Under the pieces are notes generated by a model. It did no database searches and was not told the DNA's origin. It was given only the letters and a program-made list of their open reading frames with translations. A program made the position numbers and the translations under genes. Below are positions 40,892 through 49,727 of a stretch of 64,000 nucleotides of DNA, piece after piece; position 1 is the first letter of the stretch; each line of letters opens with the position of its first letter. Origin of the DNA: Ruminococcus sp. (GTDB taxonomy: Bacteria > Bacillota > Clostridia > Oscillospirales > Ruminococcaceae). The stretch lies in the NCBI GenBank assembly GCA_020860605.1, contig JAJBTZ010000090.1:1-64000 (forward strand). The letters run 5' to 3'.

Positions 40892-41035
40892 CTACTTAAA
40901 ATTCTCATCAGGATCATCAGTCGAGTATGTCTGGATCCTAAGGCTGTTTAAACCGGAACACACTACCGACAAAAACGCGCAGTCATCCTCAAACAGTATA
41001 ATTTCCATCTCATGCTTAACATATCTTCCATCCAT
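40892..41035 (-). CDS. 47-residue micro-protein, copy B
   Basis: 47 residues: MDGRYVKHEMEIILFEDD at the start, QTYSTDDPDENFK at the end, and a middle (CAFLSVVCSGLNSL) two residues shorter than copy A. GAGGGAT precedes the ATG at 41035. Consensus promoter and hairpin terminator are present. No recognised family; no membrane segment. It lies between the Spo0A-like gene and lepB. See copy A. Confidence 0.72.
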   Translation of the reverse strand: MDGRYVKHEMEIILFEDDCAFLSVVCSGLNSLRIQTYSTDDPDENFK

Positions 41036-41073
41036 AGCAATCCCTCGATTCTGATTTTTTATTTGGTGAAAAT

Positions 41074-41102
41074 ATTATACAATATCCTCGGCAAGGTGTC
41101 AA
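41074..41102 (-). promoter_or_regulatory. consensus promoter of micro-gene copy B
   Basis: On the minus strand: TTGACA (41097-41102), 17 bp, TATAAT (41074-41079). Confidence 0.9.
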
Positions 41103-41163
41103 GCAGTTTTGCTGTAAAAGTTCTCTTTTAGTCTGTCTTTTTCAAATATTCGCTCTTAAACTC

Positions 41164-41192
41164 TTGCTTTTTCGAGAAAAACTTGCTACAAT
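41164..41192 (+). promoter_or_regulatory. sigma-A promoter for the lepB operon
   Basis: TTGCTT (41164-41169), 17 bp, TACAAT (41187-41192). Confidence 0.65.
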
Positions 41193-41221
41193 AGAGATAC
41201 TTATTTTTGGGAGACATGATC

Positions 41222-41776
41222 ATGAAAGATACTGTAGATGCAAATAAGACTGAAAAAAATTCAGATGGCGTTCTTGACTGGCTCAAGTCGCTTTGCATAA
41301 CATTCGCCGTTGTGGTTTTGCTCTTCACTTTCGTTGTGAGAACAGCTGTCGTCAACGGCAGTTCTATGACTGACACTCTTCAGGACGGTGATTTCCTGAT
41401 TCTCTGGAGCCTTTTCTATTCTCCTGACCAAGGTGACATCATTGCAGCCAACTGTGAAGGCCTTGACGAGGTTATCGTCAAGAGAATTATTGCCACTGAA
41501 GGTCAGACTGTTGATATCGATTTTTCGACGGGAAGCGTTTATGTTGACGGTGAGCTCCTTGACGAGCCTTATATAAGAAATCTTACCCTCAACGATGAAG
41601 GCGGATTTGCCTATCCTGTTACAGTTGGAGAAGGGCAGTACTTTGTCATGGGTGACAACCGTCAGGGCTCACGTGACTCAAGAGATGCTTCTGTAGGACT
41701 TGTTGACCGTGAGGATATTTTAGGAAAAGTAGTGCTCCGGCTCTATCCGTTCTCTGATCTAACGGTATTCTCATAA
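41222..41776 (+). CDS. lepB: signal peptidase I
   Basis: 184 residues. One N-terminal TM helix (LCITFAVVVLLFTFVV), then VVNGSSMTDTLQDGD with catalytic Ser48, EVIVKRIIATEG with catalytic Lys87, and the conserved MGDNRQGSRDSR box. It removes signal peptides from exported proteins, which suits the many secreted proteins upstream. ATG 41222 lies 8 bases after GGGAG; earlier in-frame codons overlap the ribosome site. First gene of lepB-rbgA-rnhB-yraN-thrC. Confidence 0.95.
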   Translation: MKDTVDANKTEKNSDGVLDWLKSLCITFAVVVLLFTFVVRTAVVNGSSMTDTLQDGDFLILWSLFYSPDQGDIIAANCEGLDEVIVKRIIATEGQTVDIDFSTGSVYVDGELLDEPYIRNLTLNDEGGFAYPVTVGEGQYFVMGDNRQGSRDSRDASVGLVDREDILGKVVLRLYPFSDLTVFS

Positions 41777-41787
41777 CGGAGGTTTAT

Positions 41788-42651
41788 GTGGCTGAAAACG
41801 ATATAACAATACAGTGGTTCCCCGGACACATGGCGAAAACGAGATGCCTGATGACAGATAGCCTCGAGCTTGTTGATGCCGTTGTCGAGGTAACCGATGC
41901 GAGAATTCCTCAGTCTAGCAGAAATCCAGAGATGGACGAGCTCGTCGGCAGGAAACCAAGAATAGTTCTTTTAAACAAATGCGATACCGCTGATGAAACA
42001 GTCACAAGCCGTTGGATTCAGAAGTATAAAGAATCCGGGATCCCAGCTCTTGCTACCGACTGCAAAAGTGGCAAGAATGTCTCGAAGGTTCTTCCTCTCG
42101 TCCGTGATACCCTGAAGGACACAATCGAACGCTGGAACGCCAAAGGCATGACTGGCAGGGCGGTAAGGCTTATGATAGTTGGCATCCCGAATGTCGGGAA
42201 ATCGTCGCTCATAAACCGCCTTTCTGGAACGAAGAGCACCAAGGTGGAAGACCGTCCGGGAGTTACCAAGGGCAAGCAGTGGGTGACTTTATCGAAGGAT
42301 TTCGAGATTCTTGACATGCCCGGGGTTCTCTGGCCAAAGTTTGAAGATCAGAATGTCGGACTGGCGCTTGCGTTTACAGGTGCGGTAAAAGACGATATCA
42401 TGGACATGGAGTCTTTGGCAGTTCACTTTATCTCTACACTTAGAGCCGTAAGTGTGGCACCATTGGAAACAAGATACAAAATCTCCGTTTCTGAGAATCT
42501 TTCGGACCATGAGATTTTAGAGCTTATCGGAAAGAAGAGAGGCTTCCTCGTTTCTGGCGGCGAAATCGATACTGAGAGAGCTGCTATTATGCTTCTTGAC
42601 GAATTCCGCTCAGGAAAGCTTGGAAGGATCTCACTTGAGGAGCCGAAATGA
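41788..42651 (+). CDS. rbgA: ribosome biogenesis GTPase RbgA (YlqF)
   Basis: 287 residues, circularly permuted GTPase: G4 LLNKCDTAD first, then G1 IVGIPNVGKSSLINRL, G2 region DRPGVTKGKQWV and G3 DMPG. IQWFPGHMAKT at the N-terminus is characteristic. It acts late in 50S subunit assembly. GTG start at 41788, 5 bases after GGAGG; the ATG two bases earlier is out of frame. It overlaps rnhB by ATGA. Confidence 0.96.
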   Translation: MAENDITIQWFPGHMAKTRCLMTDSLELVDAVVEVTDARIPQSSRNPEMDELVGRKPRIVLLNKCDTADETVTSRWIQKYKESGIPALATDCKSGKNVSKVLPLVRDTLKDTIERWNAKGMTGRAVRLMIVGIPNVGKSSLINRLSGTKSTKVEDRPGVTKGKQWVTLSKDFEILDMPGVLWPKFEDQNVGLALAFTGAVKDDIMDMESLAVHFISTLRAVSVAPLETRYKISVSENLSDHEILELIGKKRGFLVSGGEIDTERAAIMLLDEFRSGKLGRISLEEPK

Positions 42652-43253
42652 CGCTATTTGAATTTGACCGACAGTTTGACAGCGAAGCCAACCTGATCGT
42701 GGGAATAGATGAAGCCGGCAGGGGACCACTTGCGGGAGATGTCTATGCTGCTGCGGTGGTTTTCGACAGGGAAACTGTCATAGGAGGCATCAACGACTCA
42801 AAGAAGCTCTCCCCCAAAAAGAGAGAGGCACTGTTTGACGTCATAAAAGATAAAGCCCTCAGCTACTCAATCGCCACGGCAACTGTAGAAGAAATTGAAG
42901 AGCTGAATATCTTGGAAGCTGCAATGCTTGCGATGAGAAGAGCTTATGATGGCCTTGGAATTGATCCAGACAAAGCAGTTGCACTGATTGATGGCAACCG
43001 TTCGCCGAAGCTTCCGTGCAGATGCCAGACCATAATCCATGGTGATGCCCTATCTCAGTCGATAGCAGCTGCTTCAGTTCTCGCAAAAGTCCAGAGAGAC
43101 AGATACATGGTTGAGCTTTCGGAAAAGTATCCCGAGTACCAGTTCGAGAAGCACAAGGGCTACGGCACAAAGCTTCATTATGAGATGATAAAAAAGTATG
43201 GCATAAGCGAAGTTCACAGAAGGAGCTTTTTAAAGAATCTGAGTGAGAAATAA
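42648..43253 (+). CDS. rnhB: ribonuclease HII
   Basis: 201 residues. LIVGIDEAGRGPLAGDVYAAAV carries the DEAG catalytic acids, with later SKKLSPKKR and the ALIDGN and SIAAASVLAKVQRDR blocks. It nicks RNA-DNA hybrids and single ribonucleotides in DNA. It overlaps rbgA by 4 bases and yraN by 1, so all three are translationally coupled. Confidence 0.96.
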   Translation: MTLFEFDRQFDSEANLIVGIDEAGRGPLAGDVYAAAVVFDRETVIGGINDSKKLSPKKREALFDVIKDKALSYSIATATVEEIEELNILEAAMLAMRRAYDGLGIDPDKAVALIDGNRSPKLPCRCQTIIHGDALSQSIAAASVLAKVQRDRYMVELSEKYPEYQFEKHKGYGTKLHYEMIKKYGISEVHRRSFLKNLSEK

Positions 43254-43609
43254 TGAACACAAGGCAGATAGGAAATATTGGCGAGGACTATACAGTCAGA
43301 TTCCTTGAGAAAAACGGTTGCGAAATCCTCAGCCGAAACTTCACAATCAAAGGCGGAGAGATCGACATAGTCGCAAAGAAGGGCGATATTGTCCACTTTG
43401 TCGAGGTCAAATCCCGCAAGCCTGCTCCGTATGAGACAGGAGAAGAGGCCGTTCGCCCTTCAAAGATTGCTCATATAGTGAAAACCGCAAAGGTCTATAT
43501 CAATCGCTACAACATTGACTGCTCGTGTGTGTTTGATGTTGCCGTTGTTGAGATAACGGGAACCAAGGTCACGGGCTTCAAATACATTCAACGTGCCTTC
43601 ACAGCATAA
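43253..43609 (+). CDS. yraN: UPF0102 (YraN) family nuclease-like protein
   Basis: 118 residues. NTRQIGNIGEDYTVRFLEKNG, GGEIDIVAKKGDIVHFVEVKSR shows the restriction-endonuclease-like core (E...GEIDI...EVK). Function in vivo is unclear; usually next to rnhB as here. It starts on TAATG overlapping the rnhB stop. Confidence 0.93.
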   Translation: MNTRQIGNIGEDYTVRFLEKNGCEILSRNFTIKGGEIDIVAKKGDIVHFVEVKSRKPAPYETGEEAVRPSKIAHIVKTAKVYINRYNIDCSCVFDVAVVEITGTKVTGFKYIQRAFTA

Positions 43610-43630
43610 GAAGACACGAAAGGAGAAAAT

Positions 43631-45121
43631 ATGTTCTACCAAAGTACAAGAAACAAAAATCTTCATCTCAGCTCTGCTGAGGCAATTTCACAGGGCATTT
43701 CTTCCGACGGAGGACTCTTCATTCCGTCAGAGGTTCCGACGCTCACAGAAGCTGACCTGATTGCGCTTCAGGACATGAGCTACCAGGAGAAAGCGTCCTT
43801 TGTCCTTGCAAAGTATCTCACCGACTTCACCGAAGCTGAACTCAGATACTGCACTGAAGGAGCCTACAACACCCGCAACTTCGACAGCGAGAGCATCATG
43901 GAGCTTGCCCATCTTTTTGATGGCAGATACATGCTCGAACTCTGGCATGGTCCAACATGTGCCTTCAAGGATATGGCGCTTCAGATTCTGCCATATCTTC
44001 TGACTGTCTCCGTCAAGAAGCTCGGAATCGACAAGAAGGTTGTAATCTTAGTTGCAACTTCAGGTGATACCGGAAAGGCAGCTCTTGAAGGCTTCAAGGA
44101 TGTTGAAGGCACCAGCATCATGGTCTTCTATCCTGCTCATGGAGTCAGTGCAATGCAGAAGCTTCAGATGACCACTCAGGAGGGAAGTAATGTCTCCGTC
44201 TGCGCTATCGACGGCAACTTCGATGATGCTCAGACTGGCGTCAAGAAGATTTTCACTGATAGCGAGGTTCTTAAGAAGCTCGACGAAGGCGGAATGATGT
44301 TCTCAAGCGCTAACTCGATCAACTGGGGCAGACTTGTTCCTCAAATTGTTTACTATGTTTCTTCCTACGTAGAGCTCGTCAAGGATGGCGAGATAAAGAT
44401 GGGCGACAAGCTCAACTTCTGTGTTCCCACAGGTAATTTCGGCAATATCTTAGCTGCTTATTATGCCAAGATGATGGGAATCCCTGTTGGCAAGCTCATC
44501 TGCGCTTCCAACTCGAATAATGTTCTGACCGACTTCATCCGTACTGGTGTCTACGACAGGAACAGGAAGTTCTATACAACAATTTCTCCTTCGATGGATA
44601 TCCTCATCTCGTCCAATATCGAAAGACTTCTCTTCCTGCTCTCAGGCGGAGATGATGAGTATATCAGAAGCCTCTATAAAGACCTCTCCGAAACCGGCAG
44701 GTTCGAAGTCTCAGATGAAATCAAGGCTAAGCTGAAAGATATATTCTATGCTGACTACTGCAACGACGACGAAACCAAGGCTGAGATAAACAGTGTCTTC
44801 GAGAAGTATTCCTACACCATGGACACTCATACAGCAGTAGCTGCAAAGGTCTATGAGAGCTACGTTCAGGCAACAGGTGACATGACAAAGACTGTCATCG
44901 CCTCTACTGCGAGCCCCTATAAGTTCTCAGCTTCTGTACTCGGTGCTCTCGGCAGTGATGCTGATGGAGCTGATGAATTCGAGATGGTCAAGCTTCTTGA
45001 GGAGAAGTGTGGAGTTCCTGCACCCGAGACATTGGCTTCCATCAAGAATAAGACTGTCAGATTTACTAAAACCGTTGCTCCCGACAAGATGAGCGAAGCA
45101 GTCTTAGATTTCCTGTTCTGA
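43631..45121 (+). CDS. thrC: threonine synthase
   Basis: 496 residues, PLP fold type II of the longer, fungal-type threonine synthases. LWHGPTCAFKDMALQ carries the PLP lysine, followed by LVATSGDTGKAALEG and VPTGNFGNILAAYYAKMMG. It makes threonine from O-phosphohomoserine. GAAAGGAG precedes the ATG. No T-box or thr leader is seen; it probably reads from the lepB operon promoter. Confidence 0.96.
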   Translation: MFYQSTRNKNLHLSSAEAISQGISSDGGLFIPSEVPTLTEADLIALQDMSYQEKASFVLAKYLTDFTEAELRYCTEGAYNTRNFDSESIMELAHLFDGRYMLELWHGPTCAFKDMALQILPYLLTVSVKKLGIDKKVVILVATSGDTGKAALEGFKDVEGTSIMVFYPAHGVSAMQKLQMTTQEGSNVSVCAIDGNFDDAQTGVKKIFTDSEVLKKLDEGGMMFSSANSINWGRLVPQIVYYVSSYVELVKDGEIKMGDKLNFCVPTGNFGNILAAYYAKMMGIPVGKLICASNSNNVLTDFIRTGVYDRNRKFYTTISPSMDILISSNIERLLFLLSGGDDEYIRSLYKDLSETGRFEVSDEIKAKLKDIFYADYCNDDETKAEINSVFEKYSYTMDTHTAVAAKVYESYVQATGDMTKTVIASTASPYKFSASVLGALGSDADGADEFEMVKLLEEKCGVPAPETLASIKNKTVRFTKTVAPDKMSEAVLDFLF

Positions 45122-45123
45122 AA

Positions 45124-45160
45124 TAAAAAATCAGCATCAGACTGGTTTAGCCTGATGCTG
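45124..45160 (-). terminator. terminator after the DUF1540 gene (minus), also after thrC
   Basis: CAGCATCAG pairs with CTGATGCTG around an 11-base loop. The T-tract (TTTTTT) is on the minus strand only. Confidence 0.8.
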
Positions 45161-45167
45161 AATAACC

Positions 45168-45338
45168 TTAAAAGCTTCTCGGCTTGAAGGTTTTGCACTC
45201 TGTCTGAGCGGAGCAGTTGGGATGTGAGCATCCACAGGAGCACACGTCAATCTTGCCTGCAACACACTCCTTCGCTTCTCTGTTGAAGACACATTCGGAT
45301 ACATCACATTTGATACCGTAAATTTTATCGTTTTCCAT
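45168..45338 (-). CDS. DUF1540 family Cys-rich micro-protein
   Basis: 56 residues, nine Cys. IKCDVSECVFNREAKECVAG, then VCSCGCSHPNCS and TECKTFKPRSF fit DUF1540, a short Firmicute family that often binds metal through C-x4-C and CxC-type sites. Role unknown. AAAGGA lies 9 bases before the ATG at 45338. It has a terminator immediately downstream and is convergent with thrC. No convincing promoter was found, although AGGAATAATACA occurs twice upstream (45340-45351 and 45388-45399, minus sense). Confidence 0.82.
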   Translation of the reverse strand: MENDKIYGIKCDVSECVFNREAKECVAGKIDVCSCGCSHPNCSAQTECKTFKPRSF

Positions 45339-45459
45339 CTGTATTATTCCTTTCGGACAGTATTAATCCATGCAAAGACGGACTAAATGTATTATTCCTC
45401 TTTGTCTGGATTATATTCTGCCTGAATGTTTGGTTATTTTGTAAGGATTGGTCACCAAG

Positions 45460-46170
45460 ATGTCTTTGTTTACTATCGCAGATCTCCATCTTTCTTTATC
45501 GTCGGATAAGCCGATGGACATATTCGGCGGTTGGGACAACTATGTCGAAAGGCTCGAAAGAAACTGGCAGAATGTAGTGAAGCCTGAGGACACAGTCGTC
45601 ATCCCTGGCGACATATCATGGGCGATGGACCTTGAAGGAGCACTTGAGGATTTCAGATTTATAAGCAATCTGAATGGCCATAAAATCATCTCAAAAGGCA
45701 ATCACGACTACTGGTGGTCAACGAAGACCAAGGCTGATAAGTTCTTAGCCGAGAACGGTATCAACAACATAAGCTTTCTTCATAACAATCACTATAAGTA
45801 TGAGGATTTTGGAATCTGTGGAACGAGAGGCTGGATAAACGACGGTAGCGAGCCTGCTGATGCCAAGGTAATAGCAAGAGAGGTTATAAGGCTCGAGTTG
45901 TCGATTCAGAGCGCTCTTTCGGAAGGACTTACACCAATTGTCTTCATGCACTATCCGCCTGTCTATGCTGGGGTTGAAAATCCTGTTATATTGGAGATTC
46001 TGAAGAAGTATGAGGTCAGGCTCTGCTTCTATGGCCATCTTCACGGAAAATCGCATGGTCTGGCAATAAATGGCGAGAAATATGGCATAAACTTCAGACT
46101 GATTTCAAGTGATTATTTACAATTTATGCCTCTTAATATCACGGAAATTGTGCATAATTGCAAAAAATAG
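45460..46170 (+). CDS. metallophosphoesterase
   Basis: 236 residues. Calcineurin-like motifs: FTIADLHLS (D-x-H), IPGDISWAMD (GD), SKGNHDYWWS (GNHD), FMHYPP and YGHLHGK (GHxH). All metal ligands are present. Substrate unknown; the family includes YhaM/YfcE-like diesterases and nucleotide phosphatases. ATG 45460 is chosen over an in-frame TTG next to AAGGA. Confidence 0.88.
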   Translation: MSLFTIADLHLSLSSDKPMDIFGGWDNYVERLERNWQNVVKPEDTVVIPGDISWAMDLEGALEDFRFISNLNGHKIISKGNHDYWWSTKTKADKFLAENGINNISFLHNNHYKYEDFGICGTRGWINDGSEPADAKVIAREVIRLELSIQSALSEGLTPIVFMHYPPVYAGVENPVILEILKKYEVRLCFYGHLHGKSHGLAINGEKYGINFRLISSDYLQFMPLNITEIVHNCKK

Positions 46171-46213
46171 TTTTGAGGTTTTATTATGTGGTGCAAAGAG
46201 AACGAATATGTGC

Positions 46214-46219
46214 TATAAT
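46214..46219 (+). promoter_or_regulatory. -10 element of the tig promoter
   Basis: TATAAT at 46214-46219; the -35 (GTGCAA, 17 bp upstream) is poor. Confidence 0.5.
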
Positions 46220-46233
46220 AAAAAGACGTATGA

Positions 46234-46280
46234 AAAACGCAGGAACCGTGAGATATTTGTCTCATAGTTCCAATGCGATT
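46234..46280 (+). ncRNA. long hairpin in the tig 5' leader
   Basis: GCA-GGAAC-CG-TGAGA, loop TATTTG, TCTCA-TA-GTTCC-AA-TGC form a stepped stem of about 13 bp with small symmetric internal loops, followed by GATTTTAC. It ends 33 bases before the start codon. Possible attenuator or stability element. Confidence 0.55.
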
Positions 46281-46312
46281 TTACATAAACAATAATAAAT
46301 CGGAGGTTCAGT

Positions 46313-47647
46313 ATGTTAAAGACAAAGAATCAAGTTGAGACAAACAAGTATGAATTGGAGATAGAGATTTCGCCTGAGGCGTTCGAAGACGCTCTCCAGA
46401 GGGCTTATCTAAAGAATAAATCTAAGATCACCGTTGCCGGCTTCCGCCCTGGCAAGGCTCCGAGAAAGGTAATCGAGAAGGAGTACGGTGAGGCTTGCTT
46501 CTTCGAGGATGCAGCCAATGAGCTCTATGGCCCCGCTGTAGAAGAGGCTGTAAAGGAAGCAGAGCTCGATCTCGTTGCAACTCCTGATGTTGAAATCACC
46601 GAGATTTCCAAGGAGATCGGCATCAAGATGAAGGCTACCTGCACTGTAAGACCGAATGTTGAGGTCAAGGACTATCTTGGAATCAAGGCAACAAAGACTC
46701 TTCATCCCGTCACCGAGCATGAAGTTGAGCATGAAATCGGCCATCTCCTCGAAAAGGAAGAGAGAACCATCAGCATCGACTCGAGACCTTGTGAAATGGG
46801 CGATGATGTAGTTATCGACTACGAAGGCTTCAAGGATGGCGTTCCTTTCGAAGGCGGCAAAGACGAAGGCTTCACCCTCACCTTAGGCAGCGGACAGTTC
46901 ATCCCTGGCTTCGAGGAGCAGGTTGTCGGTCACAGTGTTGACGAAGAGTTTGAAATCAACGTCAAGTTCCCTGAGGAATATCATTCTGCAGATCTCGCCG
47001 GCGCTGATGCCACATTTAAGATCAAGCTTCATGAGATCCAGAAGAAGGAGCTCCCTGACTTCGATGATGACTTTGCTAAGGACACTTCCGACTTTGATAC
47101 CGCTGAAGAGCTTCGTGCAGACGTCAAGAGACAGATTGAAGAGCATATGGAGGAGCACGCTCAGGCAGAAGCTGAGGATGCCGTTATGGATGCTCTTATT
47201 GAGAAGGTCGAGGGCGAAATCCCTGAGGTTATGTATGAGAACAAGGTCAACGACATGATCGATCAGCTCTCCGCAAGACTTCAGCAGCAGGGAATTCCGC
47301 TTGATGTCTATCTCCAGTACACTGGCATGACTGAGGAATCCTTGAGAGAAACCTACAAGGAGCCTGCTGAGAAGCAGGTAAAACTTCGACTCGCTCTTGA
47401 GAAAATCGTTGAGCTCGAGAACATTGAAGCTACCGACGAGGACATCGAGAAGGAATATGCAGATATCGCTTCCTACTACGAGATGCCTGTTGACACTGTC
47501 AAGCAGTACATCCCTGTTGCTGATATCAGGGCTGATGCTTGTGTTGGTAAGGCAGCTGACCTTGTCAAGGATAATGCAGTTATCGAGACTGTAACAGCTG
47601 AGCCTGACGAGGATGACGAGCATATCCACAATCATCTCTCTCACTGA
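46313..47647 (+). CDS. tig: trigger factor
   Basis: 444 residues. The ribosome-binding tail contains GFRPGKAPRKVIEKEYG, the signature loop. An FKBP-type prolyl isomerase domain (about 150-240: GDDVVIDYEGFKDGVPFEGG, GSGQFIPGFEEQVVG) and the long helical chaperone arms follow. It catches nascent chains at the exit tunnel. CGGAGG precedes the ATG. It heads tig-clpP-clpX, a usual order in Firmicutes. Confidence 0.97.
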   Translation: MLKTKNQVETNKYELEIEISPEAFEDALQRAYLKNKSKITVAGFRPGKAPRKVIEKEYGEACFFEDAANELYGPAVEEAVKEAELDLVATPDVEITEISKEIGIKMKATCTVRPNVEVKDYLGIKATKTLHPVTEHEVEHEIGHLLEKEERTISIDSRPCEMGDDVVIDYEGFKDGVPFEGGKDEGFTLTLGSGQFIPGFEEQVVGHSVDEEFEINVKFPEEYHSADLAGADATFKIKLHEIQKKELPDFDDDFAKDTSDFDTAEELRADVKRQIEEHMEEHAQAEAEDAVMDALIEKVEGEIPEVMYENKVNDMIDQLSARLQQQGIPLDVYLQYTGMTEESLRETYKEPAEKQVKLRLALEKIVELENIEATDEDIEKEYADIASYYEMPVDTVKQYIPVADIRADACVGKAADLVKDNAVIETVTAEPDEDDEHIHNHLSH

Positions 47648-47710
47648 GAGTCTCGCTTAAATCAAAGAAAAGTAAGTTACAAACCATTGAATAAGTAAGG
47701 AGGTTATATA

Positions 47711-48301
47711 ATGGCTCTTGTACCAAACGTAATTGAACAGACAAGTCACGGCGAAAGATTTTACGATATCTTTTCCCGCCTTCTGAACGACAGAATCATT
47801 GTGCTTTCTGACCAGGTCGATGATTCTACTGCAAGCATAGTAGTAGCACAGCTTTTGTTCCTTGAAGGACAGGATGCTGATAAGGATATCTATCTCTACA
47901 TCAACAGCCCTGGAGGTTCCATCACTGCTGGAATGGCTATTTATGATACAATGCAGTACGTCAAGTGTGACGTATCAACCATCTGTGTTGGTATGGCTGC
48001 TTCAATGGGAGCAGTACTTTTAGCAGGCGGAACGAAGGGAAAGAGAATCGCTCTTCCCAACAGTGAAATTCTTATCCACCAGCCTCTTATCGGTGGCGGA
48101 GGACTTTCTGGACAGTGCACCGACATAAAGATTCAGTCTGACCACATGGTCAAGACTCGTGAAAAGCTCAACCGCATTCTTTCAGAATGTACCGGCAAGC
48201 CGATTGAGGAGATAACCAAGGACACTGAAAGGGACAACTATATGACTCCCGAGGAAGCTTTGGAGTATGGTCTTATCGACAAGATAATGGTAAGACAGTA
48301 G
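47711..48301 (+). CDS. clpP: ATP-dependent Clp protease proteolytic subunit
   Basis: 196 residues. Catalytic Ser98 in [14 protein letters not shown], His123 in LIHQPL and Asp171 in KDTERDNYM. The N-terminal [17 protein letters not shown] is typical. It forms the tetradecameric chamber that works with ClpX, encoded next. Confidence 0.98.
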   Translation: MALVPNVIEQTSHGERFYDIFSRLLNDRIIVLSDQVDDSTASIVVAQLLFLEGQDADKDIYLYINSPGGSITAGMAIYDTMQYVKCDVSTICVGMAASMGAVLLAGGTKGKRIALPNSEILIHQPLIGGGGLSGQCTDIKIQSDHMVKTREKLNRILSECTGKPIEEITKDTERDNYMTPEEALEYGLIDKIMVRQ

Positions 48302-48393
48302 AAAGTAAAGATAATACTGCCGGACCCGCATAGCGTCAAGGCTTAATGACTTATGCGGTTCGGCAGGATATTTTTGAGAAGGAGGAGTCCTGG

Positions 48394-49650
48394 ATGCCGG
48401 GATTCGATGGCGGTGGCATGAAAAGATGCAATTTTTGCGGAAAGCCTGAAAGCCAGGTAAAGAGCCTGTTTTCAGCAGGAGATGTTCACATCTGCGATGA
48501 TTGCGTCATGTTCTGCTACGACATACTTGAAGAAAGAGATTTGGTCGACAAGAGCATTCGCAAGAATTCCGATATCACGCTCACAAGGCCGATTGAAATA
48601 AAGAAAGAACTTGATAAATACGTAATTGGACAGGATGAAGCAAAGCTCGCTCTCTCTGTTGCCGTATATAATCACTATAAGAGAATCATTTCCAATGATT
48701 CTGGAAACGATGTTGAGATTCAGAAGTCTAACGTTCTCCTGTTAGGACCTACTGGCGTCGGAAAGACACTTCTTGCCCAGACTCTTGCAAAGACGTTAAA
48801 CGTTCCGTTTGCGATAGCTGACGCAACAACACTTACCGAAGCCGGATATGTTGGCGATGACGTTGAGAATATCCTTTTAAGGCTTCTTCAGGCTGCTGAT
48901 TACGATGTACATGCTGCCGAGCACGGCATCATCTATATCGACGAGATAGATAAGATTGCAAGAAAGTCAGAAAACAAGTCTATTGCCCGTGACGTAAGTG
49001 GCGAAGGCGTCCAGCAGGCACTCTTAAAGATTGTTGAGGGCACACTTTCAAACGTTCCTCCTCAAGGAGGAAGAAAGCACCCGACACAGGAGTTCATCCA
49101 GATGGACACAAAGAATATCCTATTCATCTGTGGTGGTGCTTTTGACGGACTTGAAACCATCATCCGCAGAAGAACAGATTCTTCGAAGATCGGTTTCGGC
49201 GGAACCCTCAATCAGGGCAAGAAGCTCGATTCCGAAGAGGTTTTAAGAAAGGTTATTCCTCAGGATCTTGTCAAGTTCGGAATGATTCCTGAGCTTGTCG
49301 GAAGACTTCCTGTTCTGACCGTTTTGTCGCCTTTGGATGAGGATGCACTCGTATCCATTCTCTCAGAACCGAAGAATTCTCTTGAGAAGCAATATAAGAA
49401 GCTCTTTGATTATGACAACATTGACCTCGAAATCACGGATGAGGCAAAGTCAGAAATCGCCAAGAAGGCTCTTGAGCAGAAGACAGGTGCAAGAGGACTC
49501 CGTTCGATAGTCGAAGGAATTCTCATGAAGTCGATGTTTGAAGCTCCGTCAGACCCAAGTATTGTCAGTGTTGTGATTACCCCTGAGTGCGTGACCGAAG
49601 GGGCAGAGCCGGAAATAGTCAGAAAGTCTACGTCAGACAAAAAGAAGTAA
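48394..49650 (+). CDS. clpX: ATP-dependent Clp protease ATP-binding subunit ClpX
   Basis: 418 residues. N-terminal zinc-binding domain [26 protein letters not shown], Walker A GPTGVGKT, Walker [12 protein letters not shown], sensor and pore motifs, and LVGRLPVL. It unfolds tagged proteins for ClpP. ATG 48394 is chosen because AAGGAGGAG lies just upstream; the frame is open 48 bases further but that part lies before the ribosome site. A terminator follows. Confidence 0.97.
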   Translation: MPGFDGGGMKRCNFCGKPESQVKSLFSAGDVHICDDCVMFCYDILEERDLVDKSIRKNSDITLTRPIEIKKELDKYVIGQDEAKLALSVAVYNHYKRIISNDSGNDVEIQKSNVLLLGPTGVGKTLLAQTLAKTLNVPFAIADATTLTEAGYVGDDVENILLRLLQAADYDVHAAEHGIIYIDEIDKIARKSENKSIARDVSGEGVQQALLKIVEGTLSNVPPQGGRKHPTQEFIQMDTKNILFICGGAFDGLETIIRRRTDSSKIGFGGTLNQGKKLDSEEVLRKVIPQDLVKFGMIPELVGRLPVLTVLSPLDEDALVSILSEPKNSLEKQYKKLFDYDNIDLEITDEAKSEIAKKALEQKTGARGLRSIVEGILMKSMFEAPSDPSIVSVVITPECVTEGAEPEIVRKSTSDKKK

Positions 49651-49653
49651 ATT

Positions 49654-49702
49654 ACAAGGGCGCACTTTCTCGACTGGTTGAGAAAATGCGTCCTTGTTTT
49701 TT
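49654..49702 (+). terminator. terminator after clpX
   Basis: ACAAGGGCGCACTTTCTC pairs with GAGAAAATGCGTCCTTGT with few mismatches, followed by TTTTTT. Confidence 0.88.
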
Positions 49703-49727
49703 GATTGCAAAAGAAAGGGGATATAAG

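Larger units (their letters stand above)
40836..41110 (-). repeat. direct repeat copy B (micro-gene cassette)
   Basis: About 275 bp, the partner of 35846-36130 in the same orientation. The promoter, ribosome site, both ends of the frame and the terminator are nearly identical; the middle of the frame differs. Confidence 0.9.

Noticed and set aside
35844-41110. Direct repeats as ends of an insertion sequence
   Set aside because: They are direct, not inverted, contain a promoter-gene-terminator unit, and no transposase or recombinase lies between them.
43610-43630. Amino-acid leader or T-box before thrC
   Set aside because: The gap to yraN is about 20 bases and holds only the ribosome site.
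45135-45160. thrC terminator on the plus strand
   Set aside because: The hairpin is there but the plus strand continues AATAACC; the T-tract is only on the minus strand, so I assign it mainly to the DUF1540 gene.
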